Notes: generated by a model from the letters alone, not told the origin. DNA of 40,144 bases from Halorientalis regularis (GCF_023698535.1 NZ_JALJCL010000022.1:1-40144); one strand, 5' to 3'; shown: positions 17,838 through 26,594, counted from the first letter of the stretch. Numbers and translations are program-made.

Positions 17838-18455
17838 TCACCGGAATGGCTTGTATGCAGCATGAATCTCTGCCACAGCCACGTGTTCTCCTACGTCTTT
17901 GGGGACAGTTGTCGGACCACGGTTGGTATTGTCGACAACAAACACATAGGTACCTGCTTCAAGATTAATTGAGTCTTTACCACTGCGAACACCCTCGTCT
18001 GCGATTAGAGGCTGGAATTCGTTTCGTGCTTTGAAAGCATCCCATTCTGACTCAAATAGGTTATCTGACTTAGATAGGAGATATGCGTCAACCTTTGGTC
18101 CTTCTCGAATTGTGAATTCATAAGCAAACGTAGCCCTACGCTTGAGGACAAATCGGTGCGATCGCATTCGATATCCGGGGATTCGGATGACTTCATTTGT
18201 GATGCGCCACGCGTTGGGTTCAGGCTCGTGAGTTGGTGTCTCCGGTTCTGGGGTCGAGTCTGTCTGAGGGGTGGTGAGATCTTCATTCTTCTTTGGGGGC
18301 GAGTTCGGGGTTGCCGTCGGTGTAGGGGTATCGGCTACCAATTCAGGATTTGCTGGGTCGCTCGTATTCTTGTCCGATGCGGTTCCGATACATCCGGCTG
18401 TTGTGAGTGCTGTTCCAGCAGCACTTAGCACCCAACGCCGTGATCGCTCAGACAT
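17838..18455 (-). CDS. Tat-type lipoprotein, family A (PPC-like C-terminal domain)
   Basis: A 205-aa protein. The signal region has an RR pair (SERSRRWVLSAAGTALTTAGCIG) and a lipobox ending in the Cys that would be lipidated. A Thr/Pro/Glu-rich linker (about 35-85) follows, then a folded domain ending EAGTYVFVVDNTNRGPTTVP...GEHVAVAEIHAAY. The pattern (Gly-x-Tyr, VVDN/H, RGPT, a Pro, then a final beta-strand) is shared with the lipoprotein at 24543-25076 and the broken gene at 25803-26317, so these are homologues. It is anchored outside the cell, and its binding partner is unknown. AT content is higher than in the neighbouring core-type genes. Confidence 0.8.
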   Translation of the reverse strand: MSERSRRWVLSAAGTALTTAGCIGTASDKNTSDPANPELVADTPTPTATPNSPPKKNEDLTTPQTDSTPEPETPTHEPEPNAWRITNEVIRIPGYRMRSHRFVLKRRATFAYEFTIREGPKVDAYLLSKSDNLFESEWDAFKARNEFQPLIADEGVRSGKDSINLEAGTYVFVVDNTNRGPTTVPKDVGEHVAVAEIHAAYKPFR

Positions 18456-18645
18456 CTATGTTTATTCTGGTGTTCCGCCACAAAAGGGGTATCGTTTGGT
18501 TCGAGAGACTGCACCGCGATTTAATCCTGTAGTTGGTGACAGTTATCTGGTCGGTGAAGTGGTCGATCTTGAAGTCGGTGGTAGAGACGACAAGCGCGAC
18601 ACCGGTTGAGTAGGTCCTTATAGAGAGGGTGTCATAGAAGTATTC

Positions 18646-19871
18646 TCACACTGTGATCACGGTACTTCCCGGATTGTCTCCGCGTTCGTAGTTGGTGATT
18701 ACGACGACGAGGCGCAGGCACAGGGCAAAAAACACCTCCGCTCGTGCGTGGACGCAGCCTCGAGCGAACGCACGCGCGAGGCCGCAGTCTTTCACTGATT
18801 CGTTGGTTCGTTCGACTCCTGTCCGGCGGTTGTATGTCTCATCCAACGTGGACTGCTTCAGCTGAACGTCCATTCGTCTTTACCTAATACTCAGAGTAAT
18901 ACTTGACCGCGTCGATTTGAGAGTGGATCTCGTTAGAACACGACTGCTACGGGACGAAAAGACGGTTTCCAAAGGTTCTGTATCGGCTACTTTCAGCTGC
19001 AGGAGCGTTTCAGTCGTTAGATTTCTTCATCTACTACTATTGAACATAATTATCTGGTGAGATACTACTGCTGGTCTTAGCTAAAGACGAATGGCTGAAC
19101 GTCCTCGCTGTGTTCGTTGATGCGGTCTTTGACCCTGTACTTGATTTCTTTCGGATCGTCGGTGTTTCGTGCGTTATACGGAGCGACTGGCACGACACCT
19201 GCGGCCAACAGGTAGTCGTGCCAGTCGAGTGTGTCGTAGGCGCTGTCACCGACCATCCACAGCGGTTGGGCGACGGCGAGCGCGTCACGGGTGACGTGCA
19301 TCGCCGTCTCCTTTGGCGCTTGCTTACTCTCTGTGAATTCCGCTGCAATTGTGATCTTTTGCCCGGTTGAGACGATCGTGCAACCGTAGCCGTAGTAGTA
19401 CTTGTCGTCGGTTGGATCGTAGCACTTCGACGCGTCTTGATCGGCGGGCATCGCCCTCACGTCGCTTGAATCGATGCAATAGGTCAAGTCGAGCAGGCCA
19501 CGCCGGGCGGCCTGCTCGACGAGTCGGTCAAAGACTTCGTCAACGACATATTCGAGGTCAGTGAGAAAGCAATCGACCGCGTTTCGCGACGGCGGCCGAT
19601 CGAAGCCACAGCTAAGCCAAACGACCGTGTTCCGAAGTTCTCGCACAACGGAACGAATGCCGTAGATGTCGTGGTAGTAGCAATGGAGCAAGCCACCCAT
19701 CAGCTCTGGTGGTTCGTGTTCTCGTGTTCGCCCTGTCTGCGCCGGGGCGAACACGTCGAACTCTTCGAGAAACTTGAAGGAGAGATGCTCAAACACCGCT
19801 AGCGTCTCGGTTTCCGCGACATTGAAGAACGACTCTACCGAAGGATCATCTTGCAGGGCCGCTGAACTCAT
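18646..19871 (-). pseudogene. IS5-family transposase of copy 2, split by a MITE
   Basis: The 5' part (from 19871) reads MSSAALQDDPSVESFF and carries the first Asp in TYCIDSSDV and the second in WMVGDSAYDTLD. It runs to ...NEHSEDVQ at the MITE. The 3' part (18873-18646) resumes DVQLKQSTLDETYN with the catalytic Glu in RTGVERTNESVKD and ends RLVVVITNYERGDNPG. Without the MITE and one target copy the frame is continuous (HSEDVQLKQ), as in copy 1 (HSEDVQMKQ). All three catalytic acids are present, so this copy was recently intact and was inactivated by the MITE. Confidence 0.8.
18871..19093. mobile_element. MITE, 223 bp, with 12-bp inverted ends and 10-bp target duplication
   Basis: The left end cattcgtcttta matches the reverse complement of the right end (taaagacgaatg) perfectly over 12 bases. 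The direct repeat gctgaacgtc lies immediately outside on both sides (18861-18870 and 19094-19103), perfect over 10 bp. There is no coding capacity and the interior is AT-rich. A 10-bp duplication would fit mobilisation by an IS4/ISH8-type transposase, but that source is inference. Confidence 0.85.
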
Positions 19872-19927
19872 CCACCTCAGCGTTCACCCTACTCTTTGGT
19901 GTGCTACTCGTTCTACGACACCCTCTC

Positions 19928-20266
19928 ATAACCCGTTATCAGACGGTCAAAGATACTCTCCAGCAGGCGCACAACAAGTCCGGCGACCACTGGGAGGCGG
20001 GCGAACTCACAGTCACTCTGGAGACTCCACAGGGAGAGGCCATCGAGGTGATACTGGATCTCGAGCAAGATCCGGCAGCTAATGCCCAGCAGCGCTACGA
20101 ACGGGCCAAGCAGTTAGAAGCCGAACTCGAACAGCAACAGGCCGTGGTCGGGCAACTCGCACCACTCCCGGCCGATCCGGTGGCGTATCGGATTCTGTAC
20201 GTATTTACCCCGAGACCGATTCCGCCAGTCTCTCGTAAGGGCGGCCCGACTGGTGTCGTAGATTGA
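19928..20266 (+). pseudogene. Fragment of a coiled-coil protein, possibly NFACT/RqcH-like
   Basis: An open stretch beginning right after the IS5-like copy 2 encodes GELTVTLETPQGEAIEVILDLEQDPAANAQQRYERAKQLEAELEQQ and continues to PLPADPVAYRILY. The ...NAQxRYERAKxLE pattern resembles the segment entering the coiled coil of NFACT-type (RqcH/NEMF) ribosome-quality-control proteins, but I cannot confirm the match. The 5' part is missing (no matching frame before the IS), and the 3' end runs into unrelated sequence. It is treated as a truncated remnant. Confidence 0.35.
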
Positions 20267-20294
20267 TGCGCCGGGCGAGTATGCGCGTTTCTGA

Positions 20295-20345
20295 GGGATG
20301 GTCTCCAGGCGAGAGACCATCCCGTCTCGCCTGTTCATGACCTCT
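20295..20345 (+). repeat. Orphan IS200/IS605-type left-end hairpin (perfect 11-bp stem)
   Basis: gggatggtctc (20295-20305) and gagaccatccc (20313-20323) form a perfect 11-bp stem with a 7-nt loop. It is followed by gtctcgcctgttcatga, matching the flank of the left ends at 25730 (tattgcgcctgttcagcc) and 32745 (cactcgccctgctcagcc). No TnpB gene adjoins it. Confidence 0.5.
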
Positions 20346-20357
20346 TCGGAGCCTACC

Positions 20358-21052
20358 GGCGGTGTTCAGATAAGGATGAATAGTGAGGCGGTGTGTTTTC
20401 TGAGTGTCCATGCCCAAAAACACACGCCTCGGCGGGAGTATCGACCGGATCGACTTAGAGTTTGTTGAACGCGAAGCGACACCGCGGCTGCTGATGAAGT
20501 TCGGTATTCAGCTGCATCTCACCGGACTCTCACTTTCGAATACAGTTTGGCAATTGATATATTTGGCGTCGAGCGAGCGCGATCCACCGTGCATAATTGG
20601 GTTCACAAGGCAGATCTACAGCCCAAAACTGGATGCTGTCCGGATCACGTTGCGGTCAACGAGACCGTGATCCGACTCAACGACGAGCAATACTGGCTGT
20701 ACGCTGCGGTCGATCCCGACACGAACGAATTACTCTACACAAAGCTTGAACCGGTGAGAACGAATGCTCTTGCTCACGCATTCTTTGCCGAACTCCGCGA
20801 GAAACACGACGTGGACGACGCTGTGTTTCTCCTCGATGGTGCAGCACCACTGAAAGACGCCTGCCAGCGACACGGCCTCGATTTCAGATACGAGCGCCAT
20901 GGAAATCGGAACAGTGCCGAACGTGTCTTTCGTGAGGTAAAACGCCGCACCTCCTCGTTCTCAAACTGTTTCAGCAACGCCGAGCGAGACACAGTTGACG
21001 ACTGGCTCCAATCGTTCGCCTTCGCATGGAATCAGCTAATCTGAACACTACC
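20358..21052 (+). mobile_element. IS6-family insertion sequence (695 bp) with perfect 8-bp target duplication
   Basis: The left end ggcggtgttcaga and the reverse complement of the right end ggtagtgttcaga form 13-bp inverted repeats with two mismatches. The 8-bp sequence agcctacc occurs immediately outside both ends (20350-20357 and 21053-21060), the duplication size expected for the IS6 family. Rejoining the flanks gives an ATG at 20337 followed by TSSEPTREEILEC and then a stop, so the target may have been the start of a small gene already decaying. Confidence 0.85.
20410..21044 (+). pseudogene. IS6-family transposase, frameshifted and with first catalytic Asp lost
   Basis: The gene starts MPKNTRLGGSIDRIDLEFVERE and is typical of haloarchaeal IS6-family enzymes (HLTGLSLSNTV, the helix-turn-helix). 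A single-base shift near 20545 moves to the frame reading ...IFGVERARSTVHNWVHKADLQP and on to FAFAWNQLI. The first catalytic residue, normally Asp in a DETVI motif, is Asn here (VAVNETVIRLN). The second Asp (VFLLDGA) and the Glu (ERVFREVKRR) remain. Both changes make it non-functional in isolation. The start in the first frame is the ATG at 20410. Confidence 0.8.
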
Positions 21053-21060
21053 AGCCTACC

Positions 21061-21547
21061 AGGGAAGAGATCCTTGAATGCTGATGTCAGTGTCCCACAT
21101 GAACCGGAACGAAGCCTCTTGCCTCGGAGTGACGATGCCAACGAATCAGACCCAAACAACCGAGATATCCTCGACAAAACTGGGACGATTGCCGAGCACG
21201 TCAGCCGCGTCGTCTTCCCCGCGTTCTCATTGGAACGCGGAGACGGCTGTGAGATTCATGAGAACACCTACTGGAGCTTACAGACCCATCTAGGGTTCCA
21301 TGAGAACTTGGCGGCTAACGAGGGCGCACGTAGCTTCATCCACGAGTCGACGTGGGAGCGGACACCACTCGGGCACGCTCATTGCGATCACATTCGCGCC
21401 CTCTCTATCGAGCAGATTCGAGAGATATATGGACAAGTGACCGGCACCTCATCGACGAGGTCGCAGAGACAGAGGAGTTCTTTCGCGCAGGCATCGTCGC
21501 CATCGACATCACTGAGGCTGACCCCTTCACGGGCGATAGAACGGCTC
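21061..21547 (+). pseudogene. IS4-type transposase, N-terminal fragment with a frameshift
   Basis: Readable as GTIAEHVSRVVFPAFSLERGDGCEIHENTYWSLQTHLGFHENLAANEG...GHAHCDHIRALSIEQIREIYGQVTG. A shift near 21443 then gives HLIDEVAETEEFFRAGIVAIDITEADPFTGDR, where AIDIT holds the first catalytic Asp of this DDE family. The match ends at about 21547, and the remaining about two thirds of the enzyme are missing. It lies directly after the IS6 element's target duplication. A better preserved relative is at 28994-30185. Confidence 0.7.
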
Positions 21548-21704
21548 ACACCGATTCAACTCGGCTTACAAATCCTCGATTGGGAAGTACCGATTGTGTG
21601 ACTGAATCTTAAACATGAAACAGGGGCAACTGCCATCCAAACTCCCTACACGCACCGATTGCCCCTAGTCTCTACCTTCGGCGCTTATCGGCACACCAAT
21701 GCAC

Positions 21705-22880
21705 CTACCACTGTATCTTGTTGATTTCGCTCATGTATTCCGTTCTATCATCTGATTGCAAGTGGGCAACCGCTCGTTCTCGATATTCTACATACCTTTC
21801 ATCATCGTTGTCGGTTTTTGCCTCCGCACTCTCGGTGAGGTCATCCGCGATCCGGTAGAGTACAGTCGCAAAATCCAAACCTGGTTTTATTTCAGATTGC
21901 AAAACACCGTTGCCACGTGCAGTTCCAAATGCACGTTTCCCAGATGAGAGTGCGGTTGTGGCAGAGGTCAGGTCAAACGACGCATCCTGATATTCTCTAT
22001 CAGTGTATAATTCAGTGCCCTTTTTTAAGTCAGCTAGCCCATCCCCGATCTCACTGATTCCCTGATCTAGCGAACGGAATGTCTGAATAAGTGCCTCGAA
22101 CTGCGCTAACTTGGCTTCATATAGCTTTTCGGCATCTGAACCGATAACTTGCAGAGCGGTTGAATCGGCTTCCGATCGAATCAGATCAACCTCGTCTTGG
22201 ACTCGTGCTGTATGATCTCGAAGCCGTTTCTGCGCTGCGTCAAAATTCATGGTGCCACCATCATAGAAAAAGTTCATACTGGTCTCGTATTCAGAAAGTG
22301 CTGTCTGTAATTCTGCCTCGGCGTTTGTAGTGTGCTTCAGAAAGATCCCTACCTGCTCAAGTGCCAATATATATACTTTCTGACCTTCTGTCGCATATTC
22401 TGTTGCTTTTCGCAATGGCTGTTTTGCATTGTCGATCTTGCTTTTCACTTGATATTGCGAAAATGATTCTGTTGTTGGTGTAACAGAAGTTATATCGATA
22501 CGTTCCCCACCAAATCCTGCATAAATCTTTATTGCCTCGTTGAGGGTTCGGCGAGCTTGGACAAGATACTCCGTAGCCCGTTCGTTCGTTTCAGATGGAG
22601 TTGGAAGAGAATCCCGCTTGTTGTTTTCCTCACCGGCAATATCAAACGTAATGTCGGATCCCCCCTGACTTTTATTGAAGTCAAATTTTGGGTCATCTCC
22701 ATAGTTAAACTCAAATGATTGGTTCTTGCCTTTTAAGCCAAAGTCAACAGGCGTATCCGCGCTGTTTCCGATTCCGAATCCACTCTTGTGGGCCCCGCGA
22801 GATTCTCCACCCCTTTTGTTTTGAGAACATCCTGCAGCGAGTATCGAGCCAATAGCTGCTAAAATTGCCCGGCGGTTCAT
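21705..22880 (-). CDS. Tat-type lipoprotein with long helical body
   Basis: About 391 aa from the ATG at 22880; the frame stays open upstream but without a signal sequence. The N-terminus MNRRAILAAIGSILAAGCSQ has an RR pair, a hydrophobic run and a lipobox Cys at residue 18. A Gly/Asp/Phe-rich low-complexity stretch (about 35-80) follows. From about 95 to 390 it is mostly alpha-helical, with Ala/Glu/Leu heptad-like pattern (NERATEYLVQARRTLNEAIK and AEKLYEAKLAQFEALIQTF), reminiscent of TPR-like or coiled-coil surface proteins. The gene is markedly AT-richer than most of the window, a sign of transfer or weak selection. No enzymatic motif was seen, and the function is unknown. Confidence 0.75.
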   Translation of the reverse strand: MNRRAILAAIGSILAAGCSQNKRGGESRGAHKSGFGIGNSADTPVDFGLKGKNQSFEFNYGDDPKFDFNKSQGGSDITFDIAGEENNKRDSLPTPSETNERATEYLVQARRTLNEAIKIYAGFGGERIDITSVTPTTESFSQYQVKSKIDNAKQPLRKATEYATEGQKVYILALEQVGIFLKHTTNAEAELQTALSEYETSMNFFYDGGTMNFDAAQKRLRDHTARVQDEVDLIRSEADSTALQVIGSDAEKLYEAKLAQFEALIQTFRSLDQGISEIGDGLADLKKGTELYTDREYQDASFDLTSATTALSSGKRAFGTARGNGVLQSEIKPGLDFATVLYRIADDLTESAEAKTDNDDERYVEYRERAVAHLQSDDRTEYMSEINKIQW

Positions 22881-23123
22881 GACATTGGGTACCTTACACC
22901 GACCTACTAACATAAGATGTTCGCCGGCTATGTCCGCCCATATAAGTACAGGCAATCAGGATACGAGTAGCCGCGCGACATAGCGTTCGTCGACACGTTA
23001 CCGACGACGACCGGGAAGATCCAGCGCCGGAAGTGCGTGAGCGTGACGTCGAGGACTGAGCGAACCGACCGAACCTCCCGGGCACGAGAACCGTTGCTCG
23101 GACGGAGGGGACTGGATTCAGTG
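22881..23123. other. Gap between lipoprotein and transporter fragment
   Basis: The upstream side of the lipoprotein gene (22881-22950) is moderately AT-rich and probably holds its promoter. The rest is GC-rich with no convincing frame; a minus-strand stretch encoding VRSVLDVTLTHFRRWIFPVVVGN looks protein-like but has no start I can support. Nothing else is visible. Confidence 0.3.
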
Positions 23124-23853
23124 TCAATCGTCGGTCGGTTGGTTCTCCGCCACCCGGTCCGGTAATTTCCGTCGAACGCTCGACGCGATGTCGGTGTCCG
23201 TGTACTTGGATTCACTTAGCAACACGGGGGCGTGACGTTCGAGTTGCACGACCATGCCGACCAGCGCGATCAGACACAGTATCGCGGCCGGGATGCCGGC
23301 GAGGACGGTGAACGAGCGGAGAACGGAGATCCCACCGGCGAGAGTGGGTGCGATCGTCAGGAATCCCAGAACCAGCCCCCACGTGATCCGGTTGAGGGTC
23401 GACGGTGACGGTTCGCCCTCGTTCGCGATCATGGAGGAGCTAAAGGTCGCCGAATCGAGCGTCGTGATGAGGAAGCTCAACACGAGTCCCAGCAGGATCG
23501 CGGAGAACAGATCGGCGAACGGCAGCAGCTGATCGAACAGGGCGAAGCTGACGCCAGCGAGACCGACATCCGAATACACGGCCAGCAGGTCGGCCTGCCC
23601 GGTCGTCTGTAGCCAGAGTGCCGAGCCGCCGGTCGCGACGTACCAGGGGACGGTGAGTGCGAACGAGCCGAGAATGCCGGCGAACACGAGCTGGCGAAGT
23701 GTCCGGCCGCGGGAGATCCGAGCCATGAACACGCCGACCATGGGCGCGAACGTGAGCCACCACGCCCAGAAGAACACCGTCCAGGAGCCGAACCAGCCGC
23801 TGGCCTCCGGCGTGAAGTAGAGGCTCATCCCGACGAAGTCGGTCACCGGCCTC
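23124..23853 (-). pseudogene. BCCT-family transporter, C-terminal half only
   Basis: About 240 residues matching the second half of betaine/carnitine/choline transporters. The characteristic WTVFFWAWWLTFAPMVGVFMARISRGRTLRQLVF segment (the periplasmic-to-TM8 signature) is followed by further membrane helices (IAPTLAGGISVLRSFTVLAGIPAAILCLIALVGMVVQL). About 250-300 N-terminal residues, including the first seven helices, are missing. The match stops at about 23853, where a short-chain dehydrogenase reading begins on the other strand. In haloarchaea BCCT proteins import compatible solutes such as glycine betaine. This copy cannot work. Confidence 0.8.
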
Positions 23854-24513
23854 GTGAACAACGCCGGCATCGGCCTCCTGAACATCTACGACGAGGGGCG
23901 ACTGCTCCACGACGTCGACACTGAGGACTTCCGCCAGATCATAGAGGTGAACGTCATCGGCGTCTTCCTCTGCTCGAAGTACGCCGTCCCCAAGATGATC
24001 GAGGTCAGCCGCGGGAACGTCGTCAACGTCTCCTCAGGCCTGGGTCGCCGTGGATCGGCCTGGTGGGGGCCGTACGTCACCTCGAAGTGGGCGCTGGAGG
24101 GGATGACCCACACGCAGGCAAAGGAACTCGATGAGTTCGGGATCAACGTCAACGCGCTCGATCCGGGCGGTCGCGTCGACACCGGTTTCTGGGACCACCT
24201 GCCGGACGAAGAACGAGCGGGGATTCTCGATCCGGACGTTAACACGACAGTACGAACACTCCCCGACGATGATATTCAGCTCGGATATACACAGTGGCGA
24301 CTCCTGACTGTCGGCCCACAGATACCACAGTCCGATGATGCGGCCATGCGGCGTGCAGACTACGAGAATATGCTCCCCGACGAAACGACATATGAAAAGA
24401 ATGACGCTGAACAGTATCGGATCATCTTCGCAACCGACTACACGCGGGAAATGACATTCGTGATGTATCCATTCGGCTCACAAAACCATAGGCCGCTTGT
24501 GTTCAGCAGGTGA
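23850..24513 (+). pseudogene. Short-chain dehydrogenase fragment fused to unrelated 3' sequence
   Basis: It begins inside an SDR protein at NNAGIGLLN (the NNAG motif). It continues through VNVIGVFLCSKYAVPKM, a VVNVSSGLG strand carrying the catalytic Ser, and the YVTSKWALEG motif with catalytic Tyr and Lys, to RAGILDPDV. The N-terminal NAD-binding TGxxxGxG part is missing because the DNA switches to a BCCT gene. After about residue 130 the sequence no longer resembles an SDR C-terminus (RTLPDDDIQLGYTQWRLL to HRPLVFSR), so the 3' end looks recombined too. Treated as broken at both ends. Confidence 0.75.
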
Positions 24514-24542
24514 GGAAAGAGTATTCTGTACCCGTTAGGTGG

Positions 24543-25076
24543 TCAAATGGTATATGAGATAGTGGCATCAACCGTGGCTGAAACCTTCTCAAACTGACCG
24601 GGTGGCGATGTTGGCCCGCGATCTGAGTGATCAAGAACTACATAATAGTTTCCCCGAGAGATGCTGATATTGTCAGCTGCTTCACTACCATCTACGGCTT
24701 GAATGGCGGTGAAGGACTGACCAGATCGGTAACGCTGGAAATTCCCAAGTGAAAGAACAAAGAAATCGATTTCTATATTATCTTGAACCGTAAAGTCGTA
24801 TTCAACGGTAGCCGGTGACGAGACACTAAAGTCGGCATGTGAATTCTCTCCTTCAGACAGTTCGATTGTATCATCAATTAAAATATTGGTATCTGAGACT
24901 GGCGTCGAAGATCGCGCTTGTGTTGATGTTTCGATTGCTTCCGTTGTTGTTTCGGGGCCTTCGGTGTCGTCCGTTGAATCCGGATTCGGTGAGTCCGTTG
25001 CCGATTCGCTACTACACCCCGCAGTAGACATGGTAATTACAGCACCGACTGATGTGAGAAATTGACGTCGATCCAT
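24543..25076 (-). CDS. Tat-type lipoprotein, family A (PPC-like C-terminal domain)
   Basis: About 177 aa from the ATG at 25076. The N-terminus MDRRQFLTSVGAVITMSTAGCSS is a textbook twin-arginine signal with a lipobox Cys at 21. A Ser/Thr/Asp/Glu-rich linker (about 25-70) precedes a beta-rich domain: ATVEYDFTVQDNIEIDFFVLS, then ISRGNYYVVLDHSDRGPTSPPGQFEKVSATVDATI. The latter run aligns with the lipoprotein at 17838-18455 and with the decayed gene at 25803-26317. It is anchored on the outer face of the membrane. The promoter region just upstream is AT-rich (tatatataat near 25100). The function is unknown. Confidence 0.8.
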   Translation of the reverse strand: MDRRQFLTSVGAVITMSTAGCSSESATDSPNPDSTDDTEGPETTTEAIETSTQARSSTPVSDTNILIDDTIELSEGENSHADFSVSSPATVEYDFTVQDNIEIDFFVLSLGNFQRYRSGQSFTAIQAVDGSEAADNISISRGNYYVVLDHSDRGPTSPPGQFEKVSATVDATISYTI

Positions 25077-25162
25077 ACTCGTACATTGTATCTCTTCATA
25101 TATATAATTCCACCAGATAGCTAAGTGATGACACATTGCGAACCGAGTTATGTTGTGAACCC

Positions 25163-25205
25163 CCTCGGGGTCAAGCCCTGAGGTACTCGGCCTGCCTCGC
25201 CTGTA
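25163..25205 (+). repeat. Orphan IS200/IS605-type left-end hairpin
   Basis: The hairpin cctcggggtcaagccctgagg (25163-25183) is followed by tactcggcctgcctcgcctg. It is nearly the same hairpin and flank as the left end of the intact TnpB element (39504-39545). No TnpB gene lies on its inner side; the lipoprotein gene is there instead. Confidence 0.5.
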
Positions 25206-25249
25206 GAGGTGCGAATGGGAATTCGATTGATTATCAAAATCTGATGGGT

Positions 25250-25770
25250 GAGCGTTGACATCCTCCTCCGCGTGAACGCGGAGGAATCCCGAGCGGTGGG
25301 AGTTTCAGGTTTGGAGTCCAATCACCGGACTACAATTCCTTTCGGGCACGGGTAGTCCCACGGTATCGGACTAGTAGGCTGCTGGCCATGCCAAGTGGCC
25401 GTTACCCCTATCCTCGACCGTGTACGGCGTCCAGGTGTTGTTCTTGCCACGGGGACGCCAGCAGGCATCAGCGGAGTTGGGGGTATCGTCTGTCTCGCTT
25501 TGAGCAGTCGGCACAGACACACTCTTCTGGAATATGCGTTCACTGACTGCCTTTTCGGATACTGCCTCGTTACGTGGGCGGACAGGCCGCCTCTGAAGGA
25601 CGGTTCGGAATCCGCTCCGTTCCGACCGATTCCTACCTCAGCGTAAGGCTACCTGTCATTTAAACGCCAGTATTCTGAAACTCACGGGGGGATCAAACGT
25701 GGATTCTCTCCCAAATTGACGGCGCGTATCCACGGCCTGAAGGCCGTGGTATTGCGCCTGTTCAGCCTAT
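25250..25770 (-). mobile_element. Internally decayed IS1341-type (TnpB) element, about 0.5 kb
   Basis: The right end on the minus strand is the hairpin cctccgcg/cgcggagg (25265-25284) followed outward by aggatgtcaac, a form typical of haloarchaeal TnpB right ends. The left end is the perfect hairpin ccacggcc/ggccgtgg (25730-25749) followed by tattgcgcctgttcagcc. Both ends are oriented as for a minus-strand element. The about 430 bp between them give only broken frames; a short CVCADC motif near 25510 could be a zinc-finger remnant, but no RuvC motif is readable. It is either a decayed TnpB gene or a non-autonomous derivative. Confidence 0.5.
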
Positions 25771-25802
25771 AAACTTTAGACATACGATAGACATGAAAAA
25801 GT

Positions 25803-26317
25803 ATGCAAACATCACGGCGGAGATCTTTGGCAACCTGCGGGACAATGACCGGTATTGTGGTTTCGGGATGTGTGAGTGATGAAACACTCTCTAGTAGCAA
25901 AGATAATACACATATGTAGACAAAACGTCGTGATACTGCAGACGAATATAGAGCTGACACAGTATCTCCTCCCAGCGCGGATGTGTTAGCTGATGAGTCG
26001 AGAACCATTGAAGAAGGCACCTTCGCCGCATATGATTTCAGCATTGATTCCGAGACAGTTCAACTGCTATATTAATTCTAAAAATGGCTCCCTGGTTGAT
26101 GTTTTTGTCATTTCAACCCGCGGTTTTGTAGGTATGAAAAAGACCAAGTTATTGAACCGGTTGCCACAACCGAAGACACAGCCGGTGATTCAGGCACGTT
26201 TGTGATTCCGAAGGGGAATTACTACTTTGTCATTAACCATATGAAAAACTAGAGGCGGAGCCGCCCGGGCAATTTGAATCAGTTCCTGCGGAGGTTGATA
26301 TTGAAATTGGATATTGA
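25803..26317 (+). pseudogene. Decayed Tat-type lipoprotein, family A
   Basis: The plus strand begins MQTSRRRSLATCGTMTGIVVSGCVSDE, a twin-arginine signal plus lipobox, but hits a stop near 25915. Further pieces in shifted frames give DESRTIEEGTFAAYDFSID, VDVFVISTRGF, SGTFVIPKGNYYFVINH and finally EPPGQFESVPAEVDIEIGY before a stop. These pieces follow the same order as in the intact lipoprotein at 24543-25076 (SRGNYYVVLDH, SPPGQFEKVSATVDATI). At least two frameshifts and several stops are present. It is the third member of this family in 8.5 kb. An antisense open frame across it (25682-26044) is not a gene. Confidence 0.7.
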
Positions 26318-26594
26318 TGTTTTCGTCGCACAGAGGAACTGTATACTCTAAAAACCGCCTTCCTGCGTTTGAATATATCCTAATGGTGTCCAGTCAATTC
26401 GAGATGACCTACACACGCACATCCTTCCCAATCTACCGGCTCAAGCTGACACAGCCAAGATCAAACCTATCAGGATAAGCTGTGTGACCGTATCTAGAAG
26501 GCCTTGCGTGGCACGATATCGAACCACCACAAACCGACGATTGCCACCTGTGACAAGCGTGGTGGTTAAATTGCCAGCACCCTATCCACCAACC
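26318..26594. promoter_or_regulatory. Gap with probable promoter of the DoxX-like gene
   Basis: No gene is seen. A TATA-like ttaaatt (26566-26572) lies about 25 nt before the ATG at 26595, fitting a leaderless start. The rest is mixed composition without a recognisable feature. Confidence 0.4.

Larger units (their letters stand above)
18623..19927 (-). mobile_element. IS5-like insertion sequence, copy 2 (interrupted by a MITE)
   Basis: The left end gagagggtgtcatagaagta and the reverse complement of the right end (gagagggtgtcgtagaacgagta) form inverted repeats. A 3-bp repeat ata flanks the element (18620-18622 and 19928-19930). Removing the 223-bp MITE and one copy of its 10-bp target duplication leaves 1,072 bp, almost the length of copy 1 (1,068 bp). 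It has inserted between a lipoprotein gene and a coiled-coil gene remnant. Confidence 0.75.

Noticed and set aside
25682-26044. Minus-strand 120-residue open frame
   Set aside because: It is antisense to a decayed lipoprotein gene whose signal peptide and C-terminal motifs are readable on the plus strand.
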